From Muribaculum sp. (GTDB lineage: Bacteria > Bacillota > Clostridia > Lachnospirales > Lachnospiraceae), in the NCBI GenBank assembly GCA_023663735.1, contig JAMPGV010000010.1:1-54862 (forward strand): a DNA stretch of 54,862 nucleotides, in the 5' to 3' direction. Below are positions 1 to 8,358 of this stretch, in pieces. Every line of letters begins with the position of its first letter. The first letter of the stretch is position 1. The notes beneath the pieces are model-generated. The model was not told where the DNA came from and ran no database searches. It saw only the letters and a program-made list of their open reading frames with translations. Position numbers and translations under genes: made by a program.

Positions 1-54
1 CAGGTGCTTTCTTCTCTTATCTATTTCATTTTCCTACAAAAACTTTACCCTAGC

Positions 55-86
55 TTCACGCTTCGCGAGAATTCTATTGTCATGAA
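55..86. repeat. 32-nt dispersed repeat, copy 1
   Basis: This block reads TTCACGCTTCGCGA followed by RAATTCTATTGTCATGAA. It recurs at 51796-51827 with a single difference. The second copy has an extra left arm, so it can fold with an 11-bp stem; this copy lacks that arm. It lies just beyond the terminator of the neighbouring Big_2 gene. The function is unknown. Confidence 0.6.
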
Positions 87-92
87 TCAAAA

Positions 93-131
93 GGGAGACC
101 GTAACATTCCGCCGGAATATTACGGTCTCCC
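93..131 (-). terminator. Rho-independent terminator of the Big_2 gene
   Basis: A long hairpin pairs GGGAGACCGTAAyATTCC with its complement around a short loop. On the minus strand it is followed by TTTTGATT. It sits 45 bases downstream of the stop codon of the Big_2 protein gene, so it most likely ends that transcript. Confidence 0.8.
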
Positions 132-175
132 CTGTCTTTCTTTATGCTCGGTACATCCGAATCCGGCTGCGCCGT

Positions 176-2488
176 TTATTTCTTGCCGCCTTTGTCGCCG
201 GTTCCGCCGTCTTGGGTTTCGGTAGAAGGCTTTTTCTCCGTAACAGTCACTTTCACGGTCTTCTTCGCTCCGCTTAAAGTCTTGGCTGTCACAGTCACGG
301 TGCCGGGCTGCAGGGCGGTCACATTGCCGGCTTTGTCTACGGCAACAATCCCCTTCTTGCTCACGGAGTAGGTGATCGTGTCAATCCAGACAGGTTCACC
401 TGCCGCCGGAGTCAATCCCGCCTCAAGATTTTCTCGATCGCCGACATAGAGACTTAACTTATTGTTGGTAATCTTTGTGTTGTTGAAAGTAAGCGTCGCC
501 TTCTTGCCGATTACCTGAATCGTAGCGTATGCGGTAATGTTCGTATTTTTGACCTTCGCCTCCACCACGATCACGTTGCCGGGTTTTGCGCTTGCCGGAA
601 CGGTTACTTTGTTATTATTGATACTTGCATCCGCACAATCCTTATAAGTAATCTGATACTCGATCTGCGCTTTCTTGGTACCCTTAGGCTCCTGTACTAC
701 CGCAAGGGAAACCGTTTTCTTCTTGCCTGCTGCCACCGTAATCATATCCTTCTTCATAGAGATGGCGGTTACGGGCTGCGTCACATTCACTTTATAAGTC
801 ACGGTCGTCGCCTTGCCGGTTTTGCCGCTCACATCGGTAGCGACAGCCTTCACGGTCGCCTTGCCTGCCTTCAATGCGGTAGCGTGGCCGTCCTGATCGA
901 TGCTCAGAACCTTAGTGTTGGAAGAAGACCATGTAATCTCCTCCGCCGTTCCGGTTCCCTCAATCTTGACGGAATATTTGGTCTGCTCGCCTACGGACAG
1001 CTCCGTCTTCATATTGTCTGCAGCCGTCAGTTTCGTGATCTCGGAAGGTTTTACGGTCAGCTCATACTCAGCCTTCACATCGCTGCCCTTCACCTTTGCC
1101 GTAATGGTAAACTTCTCTGTTGCAGTCGCATCCAGCTTCTTGAGTTTGACGGTTACCAATGCGGTATCGTTCTTCTTGCCGGATACGGTCAATTTCTTCT
1201 TATCATTGGGAGTTACGGACCACTCGATCTTATCCTTGCTCACCTCGGGATCTCTTGCAAGCTGCAGGGTAATCTTCTTTAAGGGATAGGTCTCTCCCTC
1301 GGTCACAACATCGCCGTTCTCATCCACAAACTGCAGTTCTCTGGTCGGAGCCTGTGCGGTTACGGTAATGTTTGCGCTCTTTCCGCCGGAAGATTTCACG
1401 GTAATCTTGGAGCTTCCCACGCCGCACGCCTGAATGTCTACCGTGTCCTCCAGATCGGTTGTCAGCGTCTGGGTCTTGCCGTTGGAAACGCCATCGACCA
1501 GCTTTACAATCGCAGGCTTGGCGGAAGTCCAAGTCAGCTCATCGGTAACCGGCTTGGTATTATCTTTTCCTTCCACTTCCACGACCAGCACTGCCTCTGC
1601 ACCATACTCTGCCAGCGTCAATTTTTTCTTAGCGATATCGGTATTCGTACCGTTTACCACCTGCTTGATGGTGATCTTCTTGACCGGATTGCCCTCTGTC
1701 ACATGGATCGTCGTCTTCGCCTTAACGCCTTGTTCGGAAACGGCGGTGAGTACCACATCGCCCTTTTTCTTGAGTGTCAGCACACCTTTGGAGTCAACCG
1801 TGGCAACCGACTTATTATTTACGGAATACGTGATGGTATCGGTCGCCGTCGCAGGATCCTTCAACAGCTCCTCGGACATATCCACCTTATGTTTCACACA
1901 GAAACGGATGTCCCCGTCGTTCTTCTCAAGATCGAAGCCGTTATAGGTATCGGAAGCAAAGTGCATCTCCTTGACATACTCTTTGACATTGACCGTCACA
2001 CTGTCGCTCTTGCTGCCATGGCTTCCGGTTGCCGTCACCGTCACTACCGCGCTGCCGCCGAAGACTGCGTCCAGAGTGCATTCGTCGCCCTCTTGGCCGG
2101 AAACGATAACCGCATCGCCCTCCACGCTCCAATCCACGGTATAAACGCATTCATTGTTCGTGATAACATTTGCCTCCAGCACAAGAGAGTTGCCAGCCTC
2201 CACATTGCGGACTTTATCGCCTTTGATGGCGACTGCCAGCACCTGATCCGCACCGTCCCATGTGCTGCCACCGCCGTCACTCGTTCCGCCGGGCTCCTTT
2301 TTGTCACCTGTGCCGTGGTCGCCGGTTCCGCTGTCTCCGGTTCCCATGGGTTGCCCCAAAACCAGAGATTCCGCAGCAGCACCCGTTGCCGCCGTGCCTG
2401 CCGCCGCGGCGGTAGACGCAGAAACAGGAGCGTCAACAGCCAAAACAAAAGCCAGCACGACAGCTAATGTTTTCATCAACTTTTTCAT
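176..2488 (-). CDS. Secreted protein with Big_2-type Ig-like repeats
   Basis: A 770-residue protein that starts with a clear signal peptide (MKKLMKTLAVVLAFVLAVDA, cleavage near ASTAAA). A Gly/Asp/Thr-rich linker with GTGD repeats follows (about 45-75). The rest is a series of beta-rich modules of the bacterial Ig-like Big_2 type. Their signature can be seen in segments such as VATVDSKGVLTLKKKGDVVLTA, VLSIDQDGHATALKAGKATV and IVAVDKAGNVTALQPGTVTV. The C-terminus is Lys/Gly-rich (GGTGDKGGKK) and no LPXTG sorting motif is visible, so wall attachment is unclear. A strong AGGAGGAG site precedes the ATG. The family usually has adhesive or structural surface roles. The specific ligand is unknown. 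Confidence 0.85.
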   Translation of the reverse strand: MKKLMKTLAVVLAFVLAVDAPVSASTAAAAGTAATGAAAESLVLGQPMGTGDSGTGDHGTGDKKEPGGTSDGGGSTWDGADQVLAVAIKGDKVRNVEAGNSLVLEANVITNNECVYTVDWSVEGDAVIVSGQEGDECTLDAVFGGSAVVTVTATGSHGSKSDSVTVNVKEYVKEMHFASDTYNGFDLEKNDGDIRFCVKHKVDMSEELLKDPATATDTITYSVNNKSVATVDSKGVLTLKKKGDVVLTAVSEQGVKAKTTIHVTEGNPVKKITIKQVVNGTNTDIAKKKLTLAEYGAEAVLVVEVEGKDNTKPVTDELTWTSAKPAIVKLVDGVSNGKTQTLTTDLEDTVDIQACGVGSSKITVKSSGGKSANITVTAQAPTRELQFVDENGDVVTEGETYPLKKITLQLARDPEVSKDKIEWSVTPNDKKKLTVSGKKNDTALVTVKLKKLDATATEKFTITAKVKGSDVKAEYELTVKPSEITKLTAADNMKTELSVGEQTKYSVKIEGTGTAEEITWSSSNTKVLSIDQDGHATALKAGKATVKAVATDVSGKTGKATTVTYKVNVTQPVTAISMKKDMITVAAGKKKTVSLAVVQEPKGTKKAQIEYQITYKDCADASINNNKVTVPASAKPGNVIVVEAKVKNTNITAYATIQVIGKKATLTFNNTKITNNKLSLYVGDRENLEAGLTPAAGEPVWIDTITYSVSKKGIVAVDKAGNVTALQPGTVTVTAKTLSGAKKTVKVTVTEKKPSTETQDGGTGDKGGKK

Positions 2489-2534
2489 CTCTTTCTCCTC
2501 CTAATACTTCATTGGTTATAAGATATCCTAGGCT

Positions 2535-2563
2535 ATTGTATTCTTTTCTGTTTTCGTTTTCAA
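2535..2563 (-). promoter_or_regulatory. Sigma-A-type promoter of the Big_2 gene
   Basis: On the minus strand TTGAAA (2563-2558) is followed by a 17-base spacer and TACAAT (2540-2535), about 47 bases ahead of the start codon. The surroundings are AT-rich. This is a sequence match only. Confidence 0.55.
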
Positions 2564-2666
2564 GCATTTGAACGCAAAAAATCGTTTTTTGTCAGAATGC
2601 TTAAAATTATTTTTTTCGCGCTTATTTTTTCGTTTTTTTGCCTATTAACTTTCCTGAAATTGGATA

Positions 2667-2697
2667 CGGCCGGCTGATCACACACATCAGCCGGCCG
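2667..2697. terminator. GC-rich hairpin after the coiled-coil gene
   Basis: A perfect 12-bp stem, CGGCCGGCTGAT, closes on a 7-base loop. It lies 75 bases downstream of the stop codon of the 309-residue gene. The T-run is poor on both sides, so it may be a processing or protective hairpin rather than an efficient intrinsic terminator. Confidence 0.5.
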
Positions 2698-2771
2698 AAC
2701 TTTCTTCCATTATTATCCAAATTGTCTTGCTTTCCATTATCTTGATTCCCATGATTTGGATCCCGACGCTC

Positions 2772-3701
2772 CTACAGGGCAATATCCACATTGCCTCCCG
2801 CAGCCTCCGCCGCAATGGCCGCCACATCCGCCACCGGGATATCCGCACCGGCCAGTTCCAGTGTGACGCCCGCAGTGTCCGCCGTATAGTCTCCCCCACT
2901 GCCCGGCAGACCGGAGGATCCCTCCTGCTTTTCTTTCTCCAGCCGATCGAACATCGCCTTCAGATATTTCATGTTCGCTTCCATGATTTCACGCTGTTCG
3001 TCCGCGCGGTGTTTTTTCTTGAGCTGTTCCAGATCCTGCGGCTCCATGGAGTCTACGGCGCACGCCAGATCGTCTGAGAGTTCCTCCATGTCCATCGCTT
3101 CCTCCATGGCTCTCATGGTTTCCTCCGCCAGTTTCTCCATGGTTTCCCGCATGTTCTCTGCCATGAGGCGGCGCATCTCCCGGGAAAGCTCTTCCTGAAT
3201 CTCCTGCCGGATCCGATCCGCCTCGTCCTGCAGCGCCTGTTCTTCGTCGGGAATTCCGGTGAGGTCGAGGGTTCTCTCCCGCTCCTGCGCTTCCTCCTCA
3301 GGGGTCTTCATGCCGCGCTTGGCAGCTTCCTCCGCCCTCAGATGCTTCATCCGCTTTCTGGCCGCCCGTACCATGGCTTCCGCGTGAAGGATCGCACTGG
3401 CAACCTCCTGCTCGTCATACTGTCCCGTGACATATTTTCTGCGCAGCATCGCCACTCTGGCCCGGTTTCTTGTCAGCACCTGACTCGCATTGCCGGAGGT
3501 CTTGGTCTGCAGGATCTCGCCGGAAACCTGTGTACAGCTGTATTCCAGTTTCTTTTTCTTCTGTTTCTGCTTCTGGGCGCTCCGCGTGGATCTTCTGACG
3601 GTGATTGTCCCTGCGGCGGTTCCATCCGCTCTCTTTAAGGTAATCTGTGTCACTCCCGCATTCATTCTGTTCATTCCACCCATTCCAAACATCATACTCA
3701 T
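2772..3701 (-). CDS. Uncharacterised charged coiled-coil protein
   Basis: I do not recognise the family. The 309-residue product has a Met/Gly-rich start (MSMMFGMGGMNRMNAG) and a short beta-like stretch. A highly basic Lys/Gln run follows near residue 45. Long Glu/Arg/Met-rich helices occupy roughly 100-250 (for example EEAQERERTLDL and MRRLMAENMRETMEKLAEE) and are probable coiled coils. The tail is Gly/Ala/Asp-rich (GGDYTADTAGVTLELAGAD). No signal peptide or membrane segment is visible, so it is probably cytoplasmic. AAGGAGGATGAGG precedes the ATG. It follows the M56 peptidase gene by 56 bases on the same strand and could be co-transcribed with it. Confidence 0.7.
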   Translation of the reverse strand: MSMMFGMGGMNRMNAGVTQITLKRADGTAAGTITVRRSTRSAQKQKQKKKKLEYSCTQVSGEILQTKTSGNASQVLTRNRARVAMLRRKYVTGQYDEQEVASAILHAEAMVRAARKRMKHLRAEEAAKRGMKTPEEEAQERERTLDLTGIPDEEQALQDEADRIRQEIQEELSREMRRLMAENMRETMEKLAEETMRAMEEAMDMEELSDDLACAVDSMEPQDLEQLKKKHRADEQREIMEANMKYLKAMFDRLEKEKQEGSSGLPGSGGDYTADTAGVTLELAGADIPVADVAAIAAEAAGGNVDIAL

Positions 3702-3757
3702 GTCCTCATCCTCCTTGATTCAGACTTATCATAGGCTTATGATCCGTTTTACAATTC

Positions 3758-5092
3758 CTACAACAAATACTTCAAACAAAACTCCATCACCCGGTTCTCC
3801 GTGCAGTCCGCCGCCAGATACAGGATGTCTCCGTAATCCGCCAGCGAAATCATCCCCGCGTTGCCGCCTCCGCCGTATCCGGGTACCTTCATGATCGTGT
3901 CAAACGCCAGATAGACATACTCTCCCTGAATCCCTTCGTCCGCAATCAGCCGCCCGAACAGATCCGGATCAATGACCAGCTTCCCCGCCCGCACCTGCAC
4001 CGCCGCCCGGAGCACTTGGGAATCGTAGTCCACCATCCGCAGCTGTTCATCGTAAAGCGCCAGCTCTTTGATTCTGGTGTAGCGCGGATAAGAAGTGAGC
4101 AGCGCCGCCGAGACCACAAGAACCGCCGCAGCCGCAAAACGCATTCCCTGTCCTCTGCGCGCGCGGAGTACCTGTTCCGCCTGTCCGATCTGCGCCAAAT
4201 GCTCCATCCTCCGCTTTACTTCTCGGAAATCATCCCTTCTCAAGAACGCGAGGCTCCCGCCGGGTTCCCGCTCCCGCATCAGTTCCAGCACGGCAAGCAT
4301 CGTCCTGCCGTAACCCGACGCGCTGCCTCCGTATGCCACGCACCGCTCATCGCACACAAGCTCCAGATCCTCCCGCAAAAGTGCGTCACACCAATGAATC
4401 AGCGGATTTATCCACCAATAAATTTTCAAAAACTGAAACAGGGTCAGCCACAACACATGGCCGGAACGCAGATGCACCAGCTCATGGCAGAGCAGCATCT
4501 TTCTCTGTTCCTCCTCCCAGTCGCGCCACACTTTCCGGGGCATCACCACATAGGGCCGCAGAATCCCGCCGGAAAAAGGGCTGATACAGTCTTCTGTCAG
4601 ATAGATCCTGACCCGGGTCAGATATCGTGTGGACAGTCCGCATCGGTCGCCCGCAGTGACACACCGGATACATTTCCGGGTACACTCTTTCAGAAACGCG
4701 TCCTCCTCCGGAACCGAAAGATTCCGCAAATACCGGCGCATCCGCAGGCGGCACAGAACAAAATGCACAGACAGCACACCGCAGACCGCAAAATAGAGCT
4801 TCCCGTGAATCGGTTTGACCGCGCTCTGTAAAAATGCAGTGATCCACACCACGCCGGGCAGATAAAAGAATCTGCTCATCCCCATACATGCTGCAGGAAT
4901 CAAAAACAGCATCCAATACAGATTTGCGTCGGCATTCCCGAAAGAGTGGAAAGATTTGCGTCCGGTTCTCAGGCGCAGCGGCAGGATGACGCCCATGCCA
5001 AGCAGCCCCAGCAGCAGCGTTTTGAGACATTGTATCATGCCGTAAACGGCGGCAAAATCCCAAAAAAGCAAATAGGCCCGCACCGGATTCAC
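3758..5092 (-). CDS. M56 (BlaR1/MecR1-like) membrane zinc peptidase
   Basis: A 444-residue membrane protein with several N-terminal hydrophobic segments (about 5-110). The zinc peptidase motif HELVH lies in LLCHELVHLRSGH (near 203-207). A further hydrophobic segment follows near 320, and then an extracytoplasmic C-terminal region. The layout matches family M56, whose best-known members sense beta-lactams and trigger cleavage of BlaI/MecI. The C-terminal region is much shorter than the penicillin-binding sensor of BlaR1, and I see no SxxK serine-acylation motif, so the signal is unknown. The start appears to be GTG with GGAGGAGG directly upstream. The BlaI-like gene lies on the same strand, separated by a palindromic repeat. 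Confidence 0.85.
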   Translation of the reverse strand: MNPVRAYLLFWDFAAVYGMIQCLKTLLLGLLGMGVILPLRLRTGRKSFHSFGNADANLYWMLFLIPAACMGMSRFFYLPGVVWITAFLQSAVKPIHGKLYFAVCGVLSVHFVLCRLRMRRYLRNLSVPEEDAFLKECTRKCIRCVTAGDRCGLSTRYLTRVRIYLTEDCISPFSGGILRPYVVMPRKVWRDWEEEQRKMLLCHELVHLRSGHVLWLTLFQFLKIYWWINPLIHWCDALLREDLELVCDERCVAYGGSASGYGRTMLAVLELMREREPGGSLAFLRRDDFREVKRRMEHLAQIGQAEQVLRARRGQGMRFAAAAVLVVSAALLTSYPRYTRIKELALYDEQLRMVDYDSQVLRAAVQVRAGKLVIDPDLFGRLIADEGIQGEYVYLAFDTIMKVPGYGGGGNAGMISLADYGDILYLAADCTENRVMEFCLKYLL

Positions 5093-5130
5093 CCTCCTCC
5101 CGTTCTCACCCGATTCCTACTCCTCATTCC

Positions 5131-5339
5131 TAGACGTTTGCGAAACACTACATTTCGTGCAGAGTCATTGTGCAAATTGTATATTCCAACGCAGACACGC
5201 TTGCGCTCCAACCTCACCGCAACGGCACATAAGACGCTAAAGTACAGCGTCTAAGTGCCGGCGGTTCGCTAGGGTCTGCTTATGGGATATACAATTCGCA
5301 CAATTCGGATTCCGAAAGATAGCGTTTCACAAATGTCTA
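5131..5339. repeat. 208-bp palindromic intergenic repeat, copy A
   Basis: The ends TAGACGTTTGCGAAAC and its near complement form inverted repeats of about 60 bp. Inside are a GCAGAC/GTCTGC pair and a central stem, ACCGC-CGGCAC...AGACGCT / AGCGTCT...GTGCCG-GCGGT. The whole element can fold as one long hairpin. It occupies the gap between the BlaI-like and M56 genes. A second full copy is at 11277-11484 and a short derivative at 31820-31874. No coding potential is evident. It resembles a MITE or a repeat-associated structured element. Confidence 0.85.
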
Positions 5340-5345
5340 ATCTCT

Positions 5346-5738
5346 TTATTCCTCCGCCCGCTCCATCTCTTCCACAAGACCGCGCAGTTCCTCCAGCTGT
5401 TCCCGGAATACTTTTGCGGAACGCAGGAAACTGGCGATGGCCAGAGCGGTATCCCCGCCGAAGAAATTCTTGACAAACCGATCGCTCTTGACCGCCAGAC
5501 ACGCCTCTTTGCTCCGAGCCGCCTCGTAATGATAAACCCGCGCGTCCTTGGCGTCCACGGTATAGCGCAGCACGCCCTTTGACACCAGCCGATTAATCAT
5601 CACCCGAATCGTCTTATCGCTGATGCTCACACGATCCTTCAGCGCTTCTATGATCTCGGCGGCAGTCAGCTTCCGCTCCGCCTCCCAGATGATCTCCATA
5701 ATCAGCCATTCGTTCTCGCTGGGTGTTGTCTCTCCCAT
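5346..5738 (-). CDS. BlaI/MecI-family transcriptional repressor
   Basis: A 130-residue winged-helix regulator (PSENEWLIMEIIWEAERKLTAAEIIEAL, then KTIRVMINRLVSKGVLRY as the recognition region). The C-terminal dimerisation part is helical. The family represses target operons as a dimer and is inactivated by proteolysis after an M56 sensor is activated. The ATG at 5738 is preceded by GGAGG at 4 bases. An in-frame ATG 27 bases upstream lacks such a site. The M56 gene is downstream, beyond repeat copy A, and the kinase gene lies upstream. No beta-lactamase gene is in the window, so the regulon is unknown. Confidence 0.88.
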   Translation of the reverse strand: MGETTPSENEWLIMEIIWEAERKLTAAEIIEALKDRVSISDKTIRVMINRLVSKGVLRYTVDAKDARVYHYEAARSKEACLAVKSDRFVKNFFGGDTALAIASFLRSAKVFREQLEELRGLVEEMERAEE

Positions 5739-5849
5739 GCATCCTCCGTTCCACGTATACCGCATACGCTCTCAACTCTTTTATCGGATTACGTTTGTAA
5801 ATTTTTAACCCCTGCCCGCAAAATAATATAAAAACACGTCCACCCGGAC

Positions 5850-7241
5850 TCATAGACGTCCGCCCGCCTCGGGGATGCGTCCCAGTGCTTCCAGCACCGC
5901 ATCCATGCCCTGCGGGCGTTCCGTGGGATTTTGCCGCGTACAGGCCGCGATCAGTCCAATCAGGGCAGCGGAACTCTCGGTTCCCGCCGTCATCCGCTCC
6001 AGCACCCTGCCCCACGCGTAGACGTCGCAGGATCTGCCCGACGCTTTCCCCTCCAGCTGTTCCGGCGCCGCATATCCCCGGGTACCCGCTCTGGCAGCTC
6101 CCGCCTCCCGCAGACGGCAGACGCATCCCAGATCCAGCAGCTTGACCGCACCGCCCGCCTCCACGCGGATATTGGCGGGCTTCAAATCCCGGTACAAGAA
6201 AGGCTCCTCTCCCTCATGCAGATACCGAAGTCCCTCTGCCAGCTGCCTTGCGAAAGCCACGGCCTGTCCCGGGGCGAGCGGGCCGTCCGCCAGAAGCTCG
6301 TCCAAATCCCGCCCCGCTATATACTCCGTCACCAACACCGTACATTCCTCATCCTCCACACAGTCTATGTACTCCGCAAAGAGCGGGTGGGAAAGTCTGC
6401 TCAGCACTTCCGCCTCCCGCCGAAGAAGCGCTCTCTCCTCCGCTCCCTCCGCCGTCTTGCAGGCGAAAAAACGTCTGCCCCGTTCCGCCCGCACGCGATA
6501 CACTTTCCCGAAAGCGCCTCTGCCCACAGGCACGGGATCCCGGTAGCCGTTTTCCTTGAGAAGCGACCGGAACGCCTCGGGACACGCCTCCCGAATCACC
6601 ACCAGAACCGCCGTCTCATCCGCAGCGCCCCTGCGTCCCGCCTCTGCAGCTGCCTCCGCCAGCCGCCGCTTCACCTGTTCCTCGCGGCGCATCCCCCGCA
6701 CCGCCAGACAGTCCCGCAGGAGCTCCCCTGAGAGATGTGCAAAAAAAGAAGCTCCTCCCAGCAGGATGCCGGTTCCCGGCTCAAAGGCCGCCCGCCTGCA
6801 GATCAGCTCCCCCGAATAGGCCGTGAGACATCTCATATGAACCTTGTCAAAGCAGAGATTGATTAAGCGGATCTCCGCGCCGCCCTGCCATGCATAAAAG
6901 CACTCTTCTCCCGCCGCAAACCAAAACGCAGCGTCCGGAGGCTTAGAACCGCCCGCATCTTCCTGTGGCGGATTGTCCCGCGCCTGTTCGTCCCACAGGT
7001 TCCGCCAGCTTCGCACAAACCGTCTCCGCACCTGCTCCACGCAATGCTTGGCCCGCCGCAGACAGCAGGGCAGCGCTTCCTCCTCATACCAACGTTCCCA
7101 AAACGTCTGGCTCCACGCGGCCTCACGCCCCAGCACACAGGCAAACGCCACGGGAAGCCGTCCGCCTTGCAGAAAGGATTTTCTCAAAACCGGCACACCG
7201 CCTTTCCCCTCCGCCTTGAAACACCCCGTCAAAAACTCCAT
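5850..7241 (-). CDS. Ser/Thr protein kinase with N-terminal degenerate PP2C-like region
   Basis: A 463-residue protein. The C-terminal half is a Hanks-type kinase: glycine loop GRGAFGKV (about 240-247), ATP lysine in FFACK (262), helix-C Glu in RREAEVL (276), catalytic loop YRDLKPAN (350-357, with Tyr replacing the usual His), DLG in place of DFG (370-372), then AAPEQ. All catalytic residues are present. The N-terminal 230 residues look like a worn PP2C phosphatase fold, ending in GRRGAADETAVLVVI, which resembles the family's DNxT motif, but the metal-binding Asp positions are mostly lost. No membrane segment or PASTA domain is seen. The ATG at 7241 has GGAGGTG upstream; a TTG 24 bases earlier is less likely. 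It follows rseP by 24 bases. Confidence 0.8.
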   Translation of the reverse strand: MEFLTGCFKAEGKGGVPVLRKSFLQGGRLPVAFACVLGREAAWSQTFWERWYEEEALPCCLRRAKHCVEQVRRRFVRSWRNLWDEQARDNPPQEDAGGSKPPDAAFWFAAGEECFYAWQGGAEIRLINLCFDKVHMRCLTAYSGELICRRAAFEPGTGILLGGASFFAHLSGELLRDCLAVRGMRREEQVKRRLAEAAAEAGRRGAADETAVLVVIREACPEAFRSLLKENGYRDPVPVGRGAFGKVYRVRAERGRRFFACKTAEGAEERALLRREAEVLSRLSHPLFAEYIDCVEDEECTVLVTEYIAGRDLDELLADGPLAPGQAVAFARQLAEGLRYLHEGEEPFLYRDLKPANIRVEAGGAVKLLDLGCVCRLREAGAARAGTRGYAAPEQLEGKASGRSCDVYAWGRVLERMTAGTESSAALIGLIAACTRQNPTERPQGMDAVLEALGRIPEAGGRL

Positions 7242-7265
7242 CCACACCTCCGAACCGGCCGCCAA

Positions 7266-8324
7266 TCAAATACCAAACAGATTGGCCAGATCGTTAAAGA
7301 AAATAACCACCATCAAGAGCATAAAGAACATCAAACCGATAAAATGCACCATGCCTTCCTTCTCGGGCGGCACGGGTTTTCCCCGGATGACCTCCACCAG
7401 CAGGAACACCAGTCTGCCCCCGTCCAGCGCCGGAAGGGGAAGCAGATTGATAATCCCAAGATTCACCGTCAGCATCAGCGTGATGTTCATCATATTCACC
7501 AGCACGTCCCGCCAGCCGTATTCTCTGGCCTGCTCATAGGTCTTGCCCACCACGTTGGCGATGCCCACAGGCCCCGCCACATCTTTGCGGCTCACTTTCC
7601 CCGTCAGCAGCATCCCCAGACTCTTATAGGTATTTTTCACATTGTACCGCATCTCGTACCAGGCATATTTCAAACCGTCCAGCCCTTCCAGTTCCACAAA
7701 ATCCGCATTGGAGAACCCCAGCAGATACCGCCCGCTCTCCTCGCTGTATTTGGGCGTAATGACAGTCGTATGGCGCTGTCCGTCCCGCTCATACACAAGC
7801 TCCACATCGCCCTCCCTGTACAGTGCATTAAAAAGCAGGATCTCCTCATAGAGATAAATCCGCTCTCCATTCAGAGAAAGGATGTGGTCGCCGTCCATAA
7901 GCCCCGCCTCCTTGGCGGCTCCGTCCGGCAGCACCTCCGTCGCCACAGGATCGCGGATGACGATCATATTGACCATGGCCAGCGCGATGATAAATCCCAG
8001 AATAAAGTTGAAGATCGGACCTGCCGCCACCGTGGAAATGCGTTTCCAGACATTGGCGTTGGGAAAAGCTCCCGGGCTTTCCTCTCCTTCCTTCGTGTTC
8101 AGCCCGTCCTCGCCCTCGAACATACACGCGCCGCCGATGGGCAGAAGTTTCAGGGAATACTTGGTGTCCCCCTTCTGAAAGGAAAAAAGCGTAGGTCCCA
8201 TGCCCACGGCAAACTCCACCACATGAATTCCCCCCGCCTTGGCCAGAAGAAAATGTCCAAGTTCGTGGGAAATCACCACAATCCCGAAAATAATGATAAA
8301 CAAGATAATTGTCTCTATTCTCAT
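7266..8324 (-). CDS. rseP: RIP metalloprotease RseP/RasP (site-2 protease)
   Basis: A 352-residue intramembrane zinc protease. The first membrane segment carries HELGH (in VVISHELGHFLLAKAGG), and the second metal-ligand motif is in NLLPLPALDGGR near the C-terminus. A PDZ domain lies between (about 125-210, MDGDHILSLNGERI). The family cleaves membrane-spanning anti-sigma factors and remnant signal peptides within the membrane. It sits directly after dxr in the conserved uppS-cdsA-dxr-rseP order, with 34 bases between them. Confidence 0.95.
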   Translation of the reverse strand: MRIETIILFIIIFGIVVISHELGHFLLAKAGGIHVVEFAVGMGPTLFSFQKGDTKYSLKLLPIGGACMFEGEDGLNTKEGEESPGAFPNANVWKRISTVAAGPIFNFILGFIIALAMVNMIVIRDPVATEVLPDGAAKEAGLMDGDHILSLNGERIYLYEEILLFNALYREGDVELVYERDGQRHTTVITPKYSEESGRYLLGFSNADFVELEGLDGLKYAWYEMRYNVKNTYKSLGMLLTGKVSRKDVAGPVGIANVVGKTYEQAREYGWRDVLVNMMNITLMLTVNLGIINLLPLPALDGGRLVFLLVEVIRGKPVPPEKEGMVHFIGLMFFMLLMVVIFFNDLANLFGI

Positions 8325-8358
8325 ATGTCATCCTTTATCTTACTATCTTCTTATAAGC

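Noticed and set aside
4-371. Small plus-strand frames at the left end
   Set aside because: They cross the terminator hairpin and the 3' end of the Big_2 gene and have no coding features.
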